From contig JAJTWR010000475.1 in assembly GCA_021613335.1 (NCBI GenBank), positions 186,001 to 250,000 on the forward strand: DNA of 64,000 nucleotides. Reading direction: 5' to 3'. Position numbers and translations under genes: made by a program. Every line of letters starts with the position of its first letter. The stretch's first letter is position 1. The DNA comes from Whitmania pigra. Taxonomy: Eukaryota; Annelida; Clitellata; Hirudinida; Haemopidae. Positions 1 through 9,132 of this stretch are shown piece after piece. The notes under the pieces were generated by a model that saw only the letters and a program-made list of their open reading frames with translations, was not told the DNA's origin and did not search any database.

Positions 1-185
1 AGGATGGCGAACGCGCCGCGGTGCATTTATGGCGTGCAGCCGGGCTGCGAACCCTGCCAGGCCGCTATCTTGCGCGCGATGGCGCCGATGGAAGCAATCC
101 TGGCGCCCGTTATCTGCGCGTTGCCTTGGTTTATCCCCCAGATGTGACCGCTCAGGCTCTTGGCCGGCTGGCGGCGGTTCTATAG
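1..185 (+). CDS. Class I/II aminotransferase, C-terminal end (partial)
   Basis: The frame that begins at base 3 is open from the window edge to a TAG at 183-185, giving about 60 residues. They contain the pattern NPGARYLRVALV, followed by a short helix ending in LGRLAAVL. This is the usual last strand and helix of fold-type I PLP aminotransferases of the DapC/succinyldiaminopimelate aminotransferase-like group. The catalytic lysine and PLP site lie outside the window, so the substrate cannot be named. In related alphaproteobacteria an aminotransferase commonly precedes ftsK, which fits the next gene. Assignment rests on a short C-terminal fragment only. Confidence 0.6.
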   Translation, partial: DGERAAVHLWRAAGLRTLPGRYLARDGADGSNPGARYLRVALVYPPDVTAQALGRLAAVL

Positions 186-192
186 GTCTGCC

Positions 193-2604
193 ATGATCTA
201 CTCTTCTAGCCAACGCAAACTGGTTCTGCTGCCTGCGGGCGCTGTCGGCTTTTTGCTCCGCCGGGTCGAGGAAGCGGCCGGGCTGGTTTTGATGATCTTC
301 GCCTGCGCTCTGATATTGGCCTATCTGAGCTATGCGCCATCCGATCCCTCGCCGTTGCGGGCATCGGCGGGCCCCCATCGCAATCTGCTTGGCGGTTTTG
401 GCTCGGCTGTCAGCGATGTCGGGCTGCAAACCCTTGGCGCCGCCTATCTGCTGCTGATCGCCACGCTGCTCTTCTGGGGGTGGCGCATGTTCGCCTGTCA
501 CGGGCTGACCCGCGCCTGGTTGCGCATCACCTTGCTGCCGGTCATGCTCATTTTCGCCGCCCTGGCTTTTTCCGCCTTGCCCGGGGATGGCGTTTTCGCC
601 CCGGCGGGAGTCGGGGGCGCGATCGGTCGGATTACCCTCCATGCGCTCATGCCGTTGACCGGCAACGCTCACGGCGCAACCGCTATCGCGGGGGCGGTTC
701 TTGCCAGCGTCAGCGGTATTTTTGCCCTGGGTTTCGATCCGAGAGAATGGAAGCGTACGCTGCACAAGCTGACCCGGCTTGCCGAGAGAATCGGGACGAG
801 ACCTGCGCAGCTTGCAAGCAAGCCCGGTTTCATCCGGAGCAAGCTTTTCTTCAGCCGCCTTGCGCGCCACAGCGCCGATCGCCGCGCATCGGCTGAGCGC
901 GAGCAGCTTGAACCGGTCTTGTGCCGGGAATCGTCAGCGATCGCCGACGATGCTGTCGCCGGCCCGGCCTTGCCATCCTTGCCGCCCGCTCCCCCCCCCC
1001 ACGAGCCGGGGCGGGAACTGCGCGCTTGGCCGCCGCCAGCGCCAGACGTCGCCATGCCGACGCCGGCCCAAGATCCGTTGGTTCTGGCCCGGCAGAACGA
1101 TTATCACCTGCCGTCATCGGATCTGTTGGCGCCACCGGCTCAGCGCAAAGAGGGCGCCGACCCAGCGGCGTTACAAGAGCAGGCCCGTTTGCTGGAAGCG
1201 GTCCTGCAGGATTTTGGCGTGCACGGCCGTATCGTCAATGTCCGCTCCGGGCCGGCGGTGACGATCCATGAGTTGGATCCGGCGCCGGGGACCAAATCCT
1301 CGCGGGTCATCGGCTTGGCCGACGATATCGCGCGGTCGCTGAGCGTTGTGGCGGTGCGTATTGCCGTGGTCCCTGGTCGCGGCGCGATCGGCATCGAATT
1401 GCCCAATGCGCTTCGCCAGACGGTGATGCTGCGTGAAGTGCTGGAAAACGACGTCTTCGAGCGCACCGCCGCCAGGCTGGCGCTGGTATTGGGGGTGGAT
1501 ATCGGCGGCAATCCGGTGGTCGAGGATCTGGCGCGCATGCCGCATCTGTTGATCGCCGGCGCCACCGGTTCCGGCAAATCGGTCGGCATCAACACCATGA
1601 TCCTGTCGCTGCTTTATCGTCTGCCGCCCGAGCGCTGCCGCTTCATCATGATCGATCCCAAGATGCTGGAATTATCCGTTTATGACGGGATTCCGCATCT
1701 CCTGACGCCGGTTGTCACCGAACCCAGAAAGGCGGTCGTCGCGTTGAAATGGGCTGTCAAGGAGATGGAGAACCGTTATCGCGGCATGGCGCAGCTTGGC
1801 GTGCGTAATATTGAAAGCTACAATGCCAAAGTGGCGGAGATCGCCCGCAGCGGCGCTGGAGGCGCGCGGCGAGTGCATGTCGGCTTCGACGAGGCAACCG
1901 GTCGACCGCTCTATGAGGATCAGCTCCTGGCGCTGCATCATCTGCCCTACATCGTTGTCGTGGTCGATGAAATGGCCGATCTGATGATGGTTGCCGGCAA
2001 GGAGATCGAGGCCGCGATCCAACGTCTGGCGCAAATGGCGCGGGCGGCGGGCATCCATCTGATCATGGCCACCCAGCGCCCGTCGGTCGATGTCATCACC
2101 GGTACGATCAAGGCCAATTTCCCCAGCCGCGTCAGTTTTCGCGTCACCTCCAAGATCGACAGCCGCACCATCCTCGGCGAGGCCGGAGCCGAACAATTGC
2201 TTGGCCAAGGCGATATGCTGGTCATGCTGAGCGGCGGCCGGGTCGATCGCGTGCACGGCCCGTTCGTTACCGATTGCGAGGTGGAAGCGGTCGTTAGCTT
2301 CTTGAAACGCCAAGGAACGCCGGCCTATCTCGATGCCATAACCGAGGATGAGAATCTTTTGAGCGAGAGGGCGAGTGAGAGTGGCGGCCCTGTGGCAATC
2401 AAGGATGAGGACGACGATCTCTACGATCAGGCGGTGGCGCTGGTTGCGCGCGAGCGCAAAGCCTCGACCAGTTTTATTCAACGCCATTTGCAGATCGGCT
2501 ATAATCGCGCCGCCCGGCTGGTTGAGCGGATGGAGGCTGAAGGGGCGGTTGGCGCCGCCAACCATGTCGGCAAGCGCGAGGTGCTGATAGCGCGCCAGCT
2601 GTAA
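193..2604 (+). CDS. ftsK: DNA translocase FtsK
   Basis: Septum-anchored ATPase that pumps chromosome ends apart and activates XerCD at dif. About 803 residues. Four hydrophobic segments lie in the first ~190 residues, then a proline/alanine-rich linker. The motor domain has Walker A GATGSGKSVGIN (about residue 455) and Walker B VVVVDEMADLMM (about 588). A C-terminal winged-helix gamma domain follows (about 740-803, IQRHLQIGYNRAARLVERME). The frame is open from a TTG at 160, which would overlap the upstream gene; the ATG at 193, just past the upstream stop with AGG a few bases before it, is preferred. The linker is short compared with enterobacterial FtsK but usual for alphaproteobacteria. Confidence 0.96.
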   Translation: MIYSSSQRKLVLLPAGAVGFLLRRVEEAAGLVLMIFACALILAYLSYAPSDPSPLRASAGPHRNLLGGFGSAVSDVGLQTLGAAYLLLIATLLFWGWRMFACHGLTRAWLRITLLPVMLIFAALAFSALPGDGVFAPAGVGGAIGRITLHALMPLTGNAHGATAIAGAVLASVSGIFALGFDPREWKRTLHKLTRLAERIGTRPAQLASKPGFIRSKLFFSRLARHSADRRASAEREQLEPVLCRESSAIADDAVAGPALPSLPPAPPPHEPGRELRAWPPPAPDVAMPTPAQDPLVLARQNDYHLPSSDLLAPPAQRKEGADPAALQEQARLLEAVLQDFGVHGRIVNVRSGPAVTIHELDPAPGTKSSRVIGLADDIARSLSVVAVRIAVVPGRGAIGIELPNALRQTVMLREVLENDVFERTAARLALVLGVDIGGNPVVEDLARMPHLLIAGATGSGKSVGINTMILSLLYRLPPERCRFIMIDPKMLELSVYDGIPHLLTPVVTEPRKAVVALKWAVKEMENRYRGMAQLGVRNIESYNAKVAEIARSGAGGARRVHVGFDEATGRPLYEDQLLALHHLPYIVVVVDEMADLMMVAGKEIEAAIQRLAQMARAAGIHLIMATQRPSVDVITGTIKANFPSRVSFRVTSKIDSRTILGEAGAEQLLGQGDMLVMLSGGRVDRVHGPFVTDCEVEAVVSFLKRQGTPAYLDAITEDENLLSERASESGGPVAIKDEDDDLYDQAVALVARERKASTSFIQRHLQIGYNRAARLVERMEAEGAVGAANHVGKREVLIARQL

Positions 2605-2679
2605 GGCGCCATCCTTGTGCGTGGATTTACCTTGAGAGCGGCGTGGCGTTGCTCGGAGGACGATTGTCGAAGAAGGACC

Positions 2680-3342
2680 ATGACAGGCAAATCAATGGGC
2701 AAATTCCTGGCTGCGCTGGCGGCCTTGGCGCTTCTCACCTGCGCGGCTGTCGCCAGCGCGCAAAATGCGCCGCGAACGGCTTTGGCGTTATCCGCGGCCG
2801 ATCAGCGCGATCTGAAACGGATTGAAACCTGGCTCAATACCGAAATGCTGTCGATGAAGGCAAATTTTTTGCAACTCAACGACCAGGGAGGGCTGGCGCG
2901 CGGGGTCTTTTATCTGCAGCGCCCGGGCAAGATGCGGTTTGAATATGAACCGCCAACGCCGGTCCTGATGATTGCCGACGGCACTTTTCTGGTCTACCAT
3001 GATTCGACGTTGAAACAGACCAGCTATATCCCGCTCGTCACAACGCCGATTGGTTTTCTGGTGCGCGATCAAATCAGACTGTCGGGCGATTTGACCGTTA
3101 CCCGTTTCGAGCGCGGGGCCGGTACGCTGCGGGTATCGTTGCGTCAGACCAAGGATTGGGATCAAGGAGAACTGACCCTGGCATTCAGCGACAAGCCGCT
3201 GCTCTTACAGCAATGGACCGTTTTCGATCCGCAAAAACGCACCACCCGCGTATCGCTGCTGAATATTCAGCTTGGCATAAAAAACGATGCCGGCTTGTTC
3301 TATTTCGCCCCTCCCAACGCCCCAGCGAGGGAGGGGCGGTGA
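2680..3342 (+). CDS. lolA: Outer-membrane lipoprotein carrier protein LolA
   Basis: Periplasmic chaperone that carries lipoproteins from the LolCDE complex to the outer membrane. About 220 residues. There is an N-terminal signal peptide (KFLAALAALALLTCAAVASAQ), then a LolA/LolB-type beta fold with RPGKMRFEYEPP and LVYHDSTLKQTSYIP. The frame is open further upstream, but the ATG at 2680 follows AGAAGGA and leaves a normal signal peptide; an ATG at 2695 is an alternative. Its stop is two bases before the xth start, so the two are probably cotranscribed. Alphaproteobacteria often lack a recognisable LolB and keep lolA next to ftsK, as here. Confidence 0.9.
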   Translation: MTGKSMGKFLAALAALALLTCAAVASAQNAPRTALALSAADQRDLKRIETWLNTEMLSMKANFLQLNDQGGLARGVFYLQRPGKMRFEYEPPTPVLMIADGTFLVYHDSTLKQTSYIPLVTTPIGFLVRDQIRLSGDLTVTRFERGAGTLRVSLRQTKDWDQGELTLAFSDKPLLLQQWTVFDPQKRTTRVSLLNIQLGIKNDAGLFYFAPPNAPAREGR

Positions 3343-3344
3343 CC

Positions 3345-4127
3345 ATGGCGCTGCGCGTTGCCAGCTGGAATATCAATTCGGTGCGCTTGCGCATCGATCT
3401 GCTCGCCCGTTTGGCGGTCGAGCAGCAGCCGGATGTCATCTGCTTGCAAGAAACCAAGGCCGAGGATGCCGCCTTCCCCCACGATGCCATCGCTGCCATG
3501 GGCTATGGCCATCGGCTGGTTTGGGGCATGAAAAGCTATAATGGCGTTGCCATCTTGTCGCGTTTGCCTTTTGACGATGAGGTCCTCTATCGCCGTTGCG
3601 GTCGCGACGATTGCCGCCATATCATGGCGCGCATCGACGGCATCGAGCTGCATTGCCTGTATATTCCAGCTGGCGGCGACGTTCCCGATGCGGCGGTAAA
3701 CGACAAATTCGCCCACAAGCTCGATTTCCTGCGCGAAGCGACCGGTTTTTTTGCCGGCCGCGCAAGCAACGCCCTTCTTGCCGGCGATCTGAATATCGCG
3801 CCGTTGGAGCATGATGTCTGGTCGCACAAACAATTACTGACCGTCGTCAGCCACACGCCGGTCGAAGTGGCATTATTGAACCGGATGCAAAGCAGCGGCA
3901 ATTTTATCGATGCTGTTCGTCATTTCGTCCCGGCCACTGAAAAGCTCTATAGTTGGTGGAGCTACCGGGCAAGGGATTGGGCGGCCAGCGATCGCGGCCG
4001 ACGGCTCGATCATATTTGGCTGACAGCGGATCTGGCTCCCCGGCTGCGCGCGGCGCGCATCTTGCGCGATATGCGCGGATGGGAGAAAGCGTCCGATCAT
4101 GTCCCCGTTTTGATCGATTTAGCATAA
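3345..4127 (+). CDS. xth: Exodeoxyribonuclease III (Xth family AP endonuclease)
   Basis: Mg-dependent nuclease of base-excision repair, cutting at abasic sites and removing 3' blocking groups. 260 residues, normal for ExoIII. Family motifs are all present in order: WNINSVRLR, CLQETKAED (metal-binding Glu), YNGVAILSR, LYIPAGGD, LLAGDLNIAP (catalytic Asp and Asn), RLDHIWLT, and KASDHVPVLIDL (catalytic Asp-His). The frame runs on upstream inside lolA, but the ATG at 3345 sits two bases after the lolA stop behind the purine-rich GAGGGAGGGG, so it is taken as the start. Confidence 0.95.
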   Translation: MALRVASWNINSVRLRIDLLARLAVEQQPDVICLQETKAEDAAFPHDAIAAMGYGHRLVWGMKSYNGVAILSRLPFDDEVLYRRCGRDDCRHIMARIDGIELHCLYIPAGGDVPDAAVNDKFAHKLDFLREATGFFAGRASNALLAGDLNIAPLEHDVWSHKQLLTVVSHTPVEVALLNRMQSSGNFIDAVRHFVPATEKLYSWWSYRARDWAASDRGRRLDHIWLTADLAPRLRAARILRDMRGWEKASDHVPVLIDLA

Positions 4128-4195
4128 CGACGATTGACAGGCGGACGAGCAACCATCATCCATAATCTCGGTCTGAGCAAGGGACCGGAACGGTT

Positions 4196-4669
4196 ATGAG
4201 CATTCATCGTTATCCGCCGCATAGTCTGACCGGCGATTATGTTCGCGCCGGGTTGGGGCTGGTTATGACCGGGGTGCCGGCGTTGGTGCTGAAACCGCCC
4301 TGGCCGGTCGCGGTTCTGCTGCTGCTGGTCACGGCTTTGTGCGCCTATTTTTTGCTCCGAACCATGGATCGCCATCGCACCATCATGTCTTGCGACGAGC
4401 AGGGCATCGTGGTCAAAGGCTTCGTCAGCAATGCCATGGGGTGGGACGATGTGACCGACATGTCGCTGGCTTATTTTACGCTCCGTTCAAATCAGCATGA
4501 GGGGTGGATGCAGCTGACATTGAAGGCGGGAACGCGCTCGATCAAAATCGACAGCCGAATGGAGAATTTTGTCGGGGTAGTCCGGCAGGCGGCGCATGTG
4601 GCAAAATCGAACGGGTTGACGCTCAATCAGCTGACCATTGCCAATCTGCGCGCGCTGCGCCTTGCTTGA
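4196..4669 (+). CDS. Small two-helix membrane protein of unknown function
   Basis: 157 residues. Two closely spaced hydrophobic segments (about residues 17-36 and 38-54) are followed by a soluble part of about 100 residues. The soluble part is rich in beta-strand-like stretches (IMSCDEQGIVVKGF, WDDVTDMSL, WMQLTLKAGTRSIKID). This layout resembles PH-like bacterial membrane proteins, but I recognise no named family. It lies between xth and pgk on the same strand. The stop is 22 bases before the pgk ATG, so cotranscription with pgk is likely. Function unknown. Confidence 0.65.
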   Translation: MSIHRYPPHSLTGDYVRAGLGLVMTGVPALVLKPPWPVAVLLLLVTALCAYFLLRTMDRHRTIMSCDEQGIVVKGFVSNAMGWDDVTDMSLAYFTLRSNQHEGWMQLTLKAGTRSIKIDSRMENFVGVVRQAAHVAKSNGLTLNQLTIANLRALRLA

Positions 4670-4691
4670 TGGCGCTGGGACTGGAGAAAAG

Positions 4692-5897
4692 ATGAGCAAG
4701 TTTAAAACCATCGACGATCTGTCCGTCGCCGGGCGTCGGGTACTGGTGCGCGTGGATCTCAACATGCCAATGAAGGCGGGCAAGATAAGCGACGCCACCC
4801 GCCTGGCGCGCTGTGCCGGCACTTTGAGCGAGCTGGCGGCAAAAGGGGCGAAAGTGATCGTGCTGTCGCATTTCGGACGTCCGCAAAACGGCTTGGATGC
4901 CGCCTTGTCGCTGCGGGCGCTGGTTGCGCCGTTGCAAGCGGCGTTGGGCCAGGTTCCGGTCGGCTTTGCCGAAGACTGCATTGGTCCGGTGGCGGAAAAG
5001 GCGGTTGAGGCGCTAGCGGACGGTCAGGTATTGCTGCTGGAGAATCTGCGCTTTCATGGCGGCGAGGAACAAAACGACCCGGCCTTTATCGACCAGTTGG
5101 CCAAGTTGGGCGATATGTATGTCAATGACGCTTTTTCTTGCGCTCATCGCGCCCATGCTTCGACAACGGGGCTGGCAGCCCGCCTGCCCGCGGCGGCTGG
5201 GCGCTTGATGCAGGAAGAGCTGACCGCCCTCGACCGGGCGCTTGGCCATGGCCAAAAGCGCGGGACAGTGGCGGTGGTCGGCGGGGCAAAGGTTTCGACC
5301 AAGCTGGCGATTTTGAAAAATCTGGTCGCGCGCGTGGATGCGCTGATCATCGGCGGCGCCATGGCCAATACGTTTCTTTTCGCCGACCAGCTGGGTGTCG
5401 GTGCGTCGTTGTGCGAACGCGACATGGCCGACATCGCTCGCGCCATTCAAGAGAGCGCTCGAAAAGCCGGTTGTTCGCTCGTCTTGCCGGTCGATGTCGT
5501 CGTCGCCGATAGCTTTGCCGCCGGGGCAAAATATGAGATTCTGCCGGTCACCATGGTCCCCGAAGACAAGATGATCGTCGATATCGGCCCCGCAACCGTC
5601 AAGGCGGCGAGCGCCTGGTTCGAGCGCGCCAAAATCCTGGTTTGGAATGGCCCGGTTGGCGCGTTCGAACTGCCGCCTTTCGACGCCGGCACCGTTGCTT
5701 TGGCCAGAGCCGCCGCCAACCTCTGCCTGGGAGGAGAACTCATCGCGGTTGCCGGCGGCGGCGACACCGTAGCCGCCCTGTCCCACGCCCAGGTGGCGGA
5801 AGCTTTTACCTATGTATCGTCGGCGGGCGGCGCCTTCTTGGAATGGCTGGAAGGGCGCGAATTGCCCGGCATCGCCGCCTTGATCCGCGCGGCATGA
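4692..5897 (+). CDS. pgk: Phosphoglycerate kinase
   Basis: Glycolytic and gluconeogenic enzyme that transfers phosphate between 1,3-bisphosphoglycerate and ADP. 401 residues, full length. Clear signatures: RVLVRVDLNMPM near the N-terminus, VLSHFGRP, YVNDAFSCAHRAHAST, VGGAKVSTKLAIL, WNGPVGAFE and the nucleotide-site GGGDTVAAL. The frame extends upstream to 4638, but the ATG at 4692 with GGAGAAAAG just before it matches the usual family N-terminus. The neighbour downstream is convergent, with only 17 bases between the two stops. Confidence 0.97.
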   Translation: MSKFKTIDDLSVAGRRVLVRVDLNMPMKAGKISDATRLARCAGTLSELAAKGAKVIVLSHFGRPQNGLDAALSLRALVAPLQAALGQVPVGFAEDCIGPVAEKAVEALADGQVLLLENLRFHGGEEQNDPAFIDQLAKLGDMYVNDAFSCAHRAHASTTGLAARLPAAAGRLMQEELTALDRALGHGQKRGTVAVVGGAKVSTKLAILKNLVARVDALIIGGAMANTFLFADQLGVGASLCERDMADIARAIQESARKAGCSLVLPVDVVVADSFAAGAKYEILPVTMVPEDKMIVDIGPATVKAASAWFERAKILVWNGPVGAFELPPFDAGTVALARAAANLCLGGELIAVAGGGDTVAALSHAQVAEAFTYVSSAGGAFLEWLEGRELPGIAALIRAA

Positions 5898-5914
5898 TCC
5901 AGGCGGCAAGCGTT

Positions 5915-7105
5915 TCACTCCAGCTGCAACAGCACAGTCTTCAGATAAGCGCTTTCTGGCAGGAAAGGGTGGACAGGATGATCGGCCGCCGCCCCGGCGC
6001 TACGCAAAATGCGACCCGAGCGCCGGGCGCGCGACAGGCCGCCTTGCACTTGCCGGGAAAAACTCTCGGCATCGACATTATGGCTGCACGACGCCACCAG
6101 TAAAAATCCTCCCGGCTTGACCAGGTTTGCCGCCTGTTCGGTCATTTTCATATAGGCGCGCAAACCGGTCGCCAGATCCTTTTTCGTTTTCACGAAAGCC
6201 GGCGGATCGGCGATCGCCAGATCGAAGCGTTTGCCCTGGCAAAAGAGCGTTCGCATGACATCGCCGCCGTCACCGACATGGGTCTGGCAGCGTTCGCCAA
6301 CGCCGTTCAGCCGGCTTGCCGCCATGGCGCTATCCAAGGCTGGTTTCGAGCGATCGACCAGCAATACCGCGCTTGCCCCGGAACAGGCTGCCTGCACCCC
6401 GAAACCGCCAGCATAGCAATAGACATCCAGCACCGATGCGCCAGCGGCAAGCGCGGCCACTGCCGCTCGGTTATCGCGTTGATCGTAAAACCAGCCGGTC
6501 TTTTGCCCGGTCGTCAGATCGACGGCAAAGCGCACTCCGTTTTCTTCCAATAGGCAAGGGCCGTCAAACGCTCCCAAAGCCCAGCGAACATAAGGCTCCA
6601 ACCCTTCTTGCGCGCGCGCGGCGCTATCGTTGCGCCACAGAACGGCGCGCGGCTGCAACAGATCGCTCAATGCGGCGAGCAGCCCTTCGGCCAACCGCTC
6701 CATGCCAGCGCAATTGAGTTGCACGGCCAGGACATCGCCATAGCGATCGACGATCAACCCCGGCAAACCGTCGGCCTCGGCATGAACCAGCCGGTAATAG
6801 GGTTTGGCGAACAGCCGGTTGCGCAAGGCCAGGGCATCGGCAAGGCGGCGGCGTAGAAAAAACAGATCGATCCCTTCATCGGACTGGCGGGAAAGGCGCC
6901 GCACGGCGATCAGGGTATGGGGGTTGAAAAAGCCGATTCCCAGCGCTTCGCCCTTGGCGGTTGCCAGCTTGACGACGCCTCCAGGCGGCAACGCCTTGGC
7001 GGCGGCATCCAGGCGCACCTCATTGGAATACCCCCAAGGATGACCCGCAAGAAAGCGCTTATGGCGGTCGGGTAAGAAGCTTACAACCGGCAGAGGGACG
7101 CTCAC
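5915..7105 (-). CDS. rlmI: Class I rRNA methyltransferase, RlmI family (23S rRNA m5C1962)
   Basis: SAM-dependent methyltransferase with an N-terminal PUA domain (about residues 5-90, HPWGYSNEV, GIGFFNPHTLIAVRRL) and a C-terminal Rossmann domain. SAM motif I is LDVYCYAGGFGVQAA. Substrate-site motif IV is IADPPAFVKTKKDL and motif VI is LVASCSHNV. Family members modify 23S rRNA C1962. The frame is open back to an ATG at 7156. I chose the GTG at 7105 because family proteins begin close to VVSFLPDRHKRFLAGHPW; the 7156 start would add 17 poorly conserved residues. Convergent with pgk. Confidence 0.88.
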   Translation of the reverse strand: MSVPLPVVSFLPDRHKRFLAGHPWGYSNEVRLDAAAKALPPGGVVKLATAKGEALGIGFFNPHTLIAVRRLSRQSDEGIDLFFLRRRLADALALRNRLFAKPYYRLVHAEADGLPGLIVDRYGDVLAVQLNCAGMERLAEGLLAALSDLLQPRAVLWRNDSAARAQEGLEPYVRWALGAFDGPCLLEENGVRFAVDLTTGQKTGWFYDQRDNRAAVAALAAGASVLDVYCYAGGFGVQAACSGASAVLLVDRSKPALDSAMAASRLNGVGERCQTHVGDGGDVMRTLFCQGKRFDLAIADPPAFVKTKKDLATGLRAYMKMTEQAANLVKPGGFLLVASCSHNVDAESFSRQVQGGLSRARRSGRILRSAGAAADHPVHPFLPESAYLKTVLLQLE

Positions 7106-7326
7106 CTGGATTTCTTCATGGCGATGGGTCGGGCAAATTGCAGCTCGATACCGCATGGGAATGGAATTCAGGAACCCTGGCGGACCTCGGCGATATAGCT
7201 ATCGGCCAGCGGTTTCCCGGCTGGTCTGGCATAGACGAGGGCAAAATGCGCCTTGGGCAGCAACCGTCGCTCTCGATCGATGAAACGCTGTCGGACAAGA
7301 CGAGGATCTCGTTTGGGGCAAGCGCG

Positions 7327-7350
7327 AAAAGCCCGCTTTCTATAGCGGGC
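7327..7350 (-). terminator. Probable Rho-independent terminator
   Basis: Perfect 7-bp inverted repeat GCCCGCT (7331-7337) / AGCGGGC (7344-7350) with a 6-base loop. On the minus strand it is followed by TTTT. It lies about 20 bases past the end of the OmpA-like lipoprotein gene and before the rlmI start, so it should end the lipoprotein transcript. Confidence 0.6.
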
Positions 7351-7369
7351 TGTGGAGACGATAATGAGA

Positions 7370-8495
7370 TCAGCGAACGAAAACCTGCACTTCGTTACTG
7401 TCGATCAGCGGCGAGGTGGTGGTGGTGTCAAGCTGATCCGGTTGGCGGACAAACCAAGATCGCCCAAGCTGCGCATCACCGCTTCGGCATTGCGGCGGGC
7501 ATTGCCGCTGGCGATCGTAAGCTGGCCGGAACTTCCCCGGTTGGGTGCCACGCCGACGACATCGAATCGGGCGTCGGGACGCCGGTCGAGCGCCTGGCTG
7601 ACGGCATTCTGCAAGGCTTGCTGGTAGGGCAGGTTCGGGCGATCGAATTTGATCGTCACCAACGGCCGGTCGCCAGGGGCTGCTGGAACCGCAGCGGGAT
7701 AACCCGGCGCGTTGCCGCTCAAAAGCATGCCGGTTGATTGCAATACGGGGCGCGCGCCGGTCGAACTGTACATTTCACCGCTCTTGATCGCCACGGCCAA
7801 GGTATGCAGATTGCGCCGCTCGGCGGTGACATAGGCGGTTTGGCGGTTGACATCGTCGCTGACTTCGGCGAGCAGGCGGTCGATGGCGACAACCGAGCGG
7901 TTGACATCGTCTTGCAGGACGGCGAGTTGCCGATGATCCTCATCCACGGCGCCCGACAGCGAAAAGGCGGCCTTGGTCGATTCCAGCACATAAGCGGCGA
8001 AGCTGGCATCGGTCGAGACCAAGGTGGTCAAGCGGTTGAGGCGGGCGATATCCTCATTCACCCGATCCAGCTCCTGCTGAGCGAGGTTCCATTGATCGGT
8101 CAGAATGGGGTTGCCGGGGTGGTGCCGGTGCGCAGCTTGGCGCTGATGGCGGCGACGGTGGCGTAGTAACGCTGGCTGTTTTCAACCGTACCGGCGCGTA
8201 TCAAGCCCAAAGCCTGCTGGCGGTCGCCGATCAGACTTTGCAGACGGGCTAAGTCGGATCGCAGTTCCTGCGCCTTGCGGCCAACGAAAGTGACGGGCGC
8301 GCCCGTCGGGGTCGCCGGGGGCGAGGCTGCGCCGCCGAAACCGTTCGCTGGCGGCGACAAGGGAGCTTGAGTGATTTGCGTCATGGTGCTGCCCGGCTCT
8401 GCGGACATCGGCGACCACAACGGATCTGACGTCCCACAGGCGGTCAATGCCAGCACGAAAGCAAGGAACGCAGCACGGGCCATAGTTGCGGTCAT
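7370..8495 (-). pseudogene. OmpA-like lipoprotein gene with two frameshifts
   Basis: Read as one gene, this gives a lipoprotein (N-terminal hydrophobic stretch with lipobox LTAC) with a middle part of long helices and a C-terminal OmpA-like half (PDARFDVVGVAP, ARRNAEAVMRSLGDLG). The reading frame is broken twice. At about 8107-8110 the GGGG run looks one base short: downstream, the other frame continues TPILTDQWNLAQQELDRV. Near 7430 the frame shifts again, and the true C-terminus LIDSNEVQVFVR ends with TGA at 7370. In the sequence as given, two open pieces remain (8100-8495 and 7405-8061). A TTG start at 8504 is possible. The pattern fits a periplasmic envelope protein known as hypothetical in Rhodospirillales. 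Decay or assembly error cannot be separated here. Confidence 0.7.
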
Positions 8496-8504
8496 GCTCA
8501 ACAA

Positions 8505-9023
8505 TAACCTTCAAAATGGGAGCGATCCGTCATGAGGGAGTGCCCTACCCTTGCCTCTCGCCGATTGACGACCCGCATGCCCTTGATTTTGTTAATATCC
8601 TCCTCGGATTGCAGCAGATACTAGCCGAGCGGGTTCGGTTTTCCAAGCCGCTTTCGTCTTGTTTTGCCGGCATTTGTCGGATTTATCGCCAAAGTGCGCC
8701 TGGACCGGATGCGGCATCGAGGTTCCTTTGTTAGTGCATCATATAAATAAAACTTCTCATTTATTTGTTATTACGCAGTTTTTTTAAAATTTGAAGTCGA
8801 ATGGCGCGCGCGGGACGTAGAGAGTGATCGGTTTTCTATCAGACAAGCTGTCGCACTTGCTTTACCGGAGCGGACTGTCCGATCGGTCCGCCGGCATCGA
8901 TATTTTTAAACGCGCGCCGCTTGCCTCGCCCTGCCGGCCGGTTGATGACGCGATCACGGCAAAGGGCGAAAAAAGGCTTGCGCTCCTTGGGCCAACTGGA
9001 TAAAAACGGGCGCTCGACGGTAA
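8505..9023. other. Intergenic region, no gene recognised
   Basis: Both strands carry only short frames without family resemblance. An AT-rich tract at about 8735-8800 stands out from the GC-rich surroundings and could hold promoters for the divergent lipoprotein gene or for the tRNA. No convincing -35/-10 pair was found. The last 20 bases form the hairpin described with the tRNA. Confidence 0.4.
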
Positions 9024-9100
9024 GCGCCCGTAGCTCAACTGGATAGAGCACCAGACTACGAATCTGGGGGTTGGAGGTTCAAGTCCTTTCGGGCGCGCCA
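9024..9100 (+). tRNA. tRNA-Arg (anticodon ACG)
   Basis: Full cloverleaf read by eye: acceptor GCGCCCG pairs with CGGGCGC (9090-9096); D arm GCTC/GAGC; anticodon stem CCAGA/TCTGG around loop CTACGAA, anticodon ACG; T loop TTCAAGT; encoded CCA at 9098-9100. ACG is the usual inosine-modified arginine anticodon reading CGU, CGC and CGA. The T stem has two G-T pairs but is otherwise normal. Upstream, 9007-9014 (CGGGCGCT) is a perfect complement of 9023-9030, so the leader can pair with the 5' acceptor strand. Confidence 0.95.
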
Positions 9101-9132
9101 AGACCGCGGAGGTTGTTTTTGGACCGGCTTGG

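Noticed and set aside
4134..4166. Possible promoter before the small membrane protein (TTGACA ... CATAAT)
   Set aside because: The two hexamers are about 21 bases apart, too far for a good sigma70 promoter, so it was not listed.
7116..7330. Possible small gene upstream of rlmI (minus strand, residues like KAHFALVYARPAG ending in EVRQGS)
   Set aside because: The sequence looks protein-like, but there is no start codon with a ribosome site, and a terminator hairpin lies inside the reading frame. Too weak to call.
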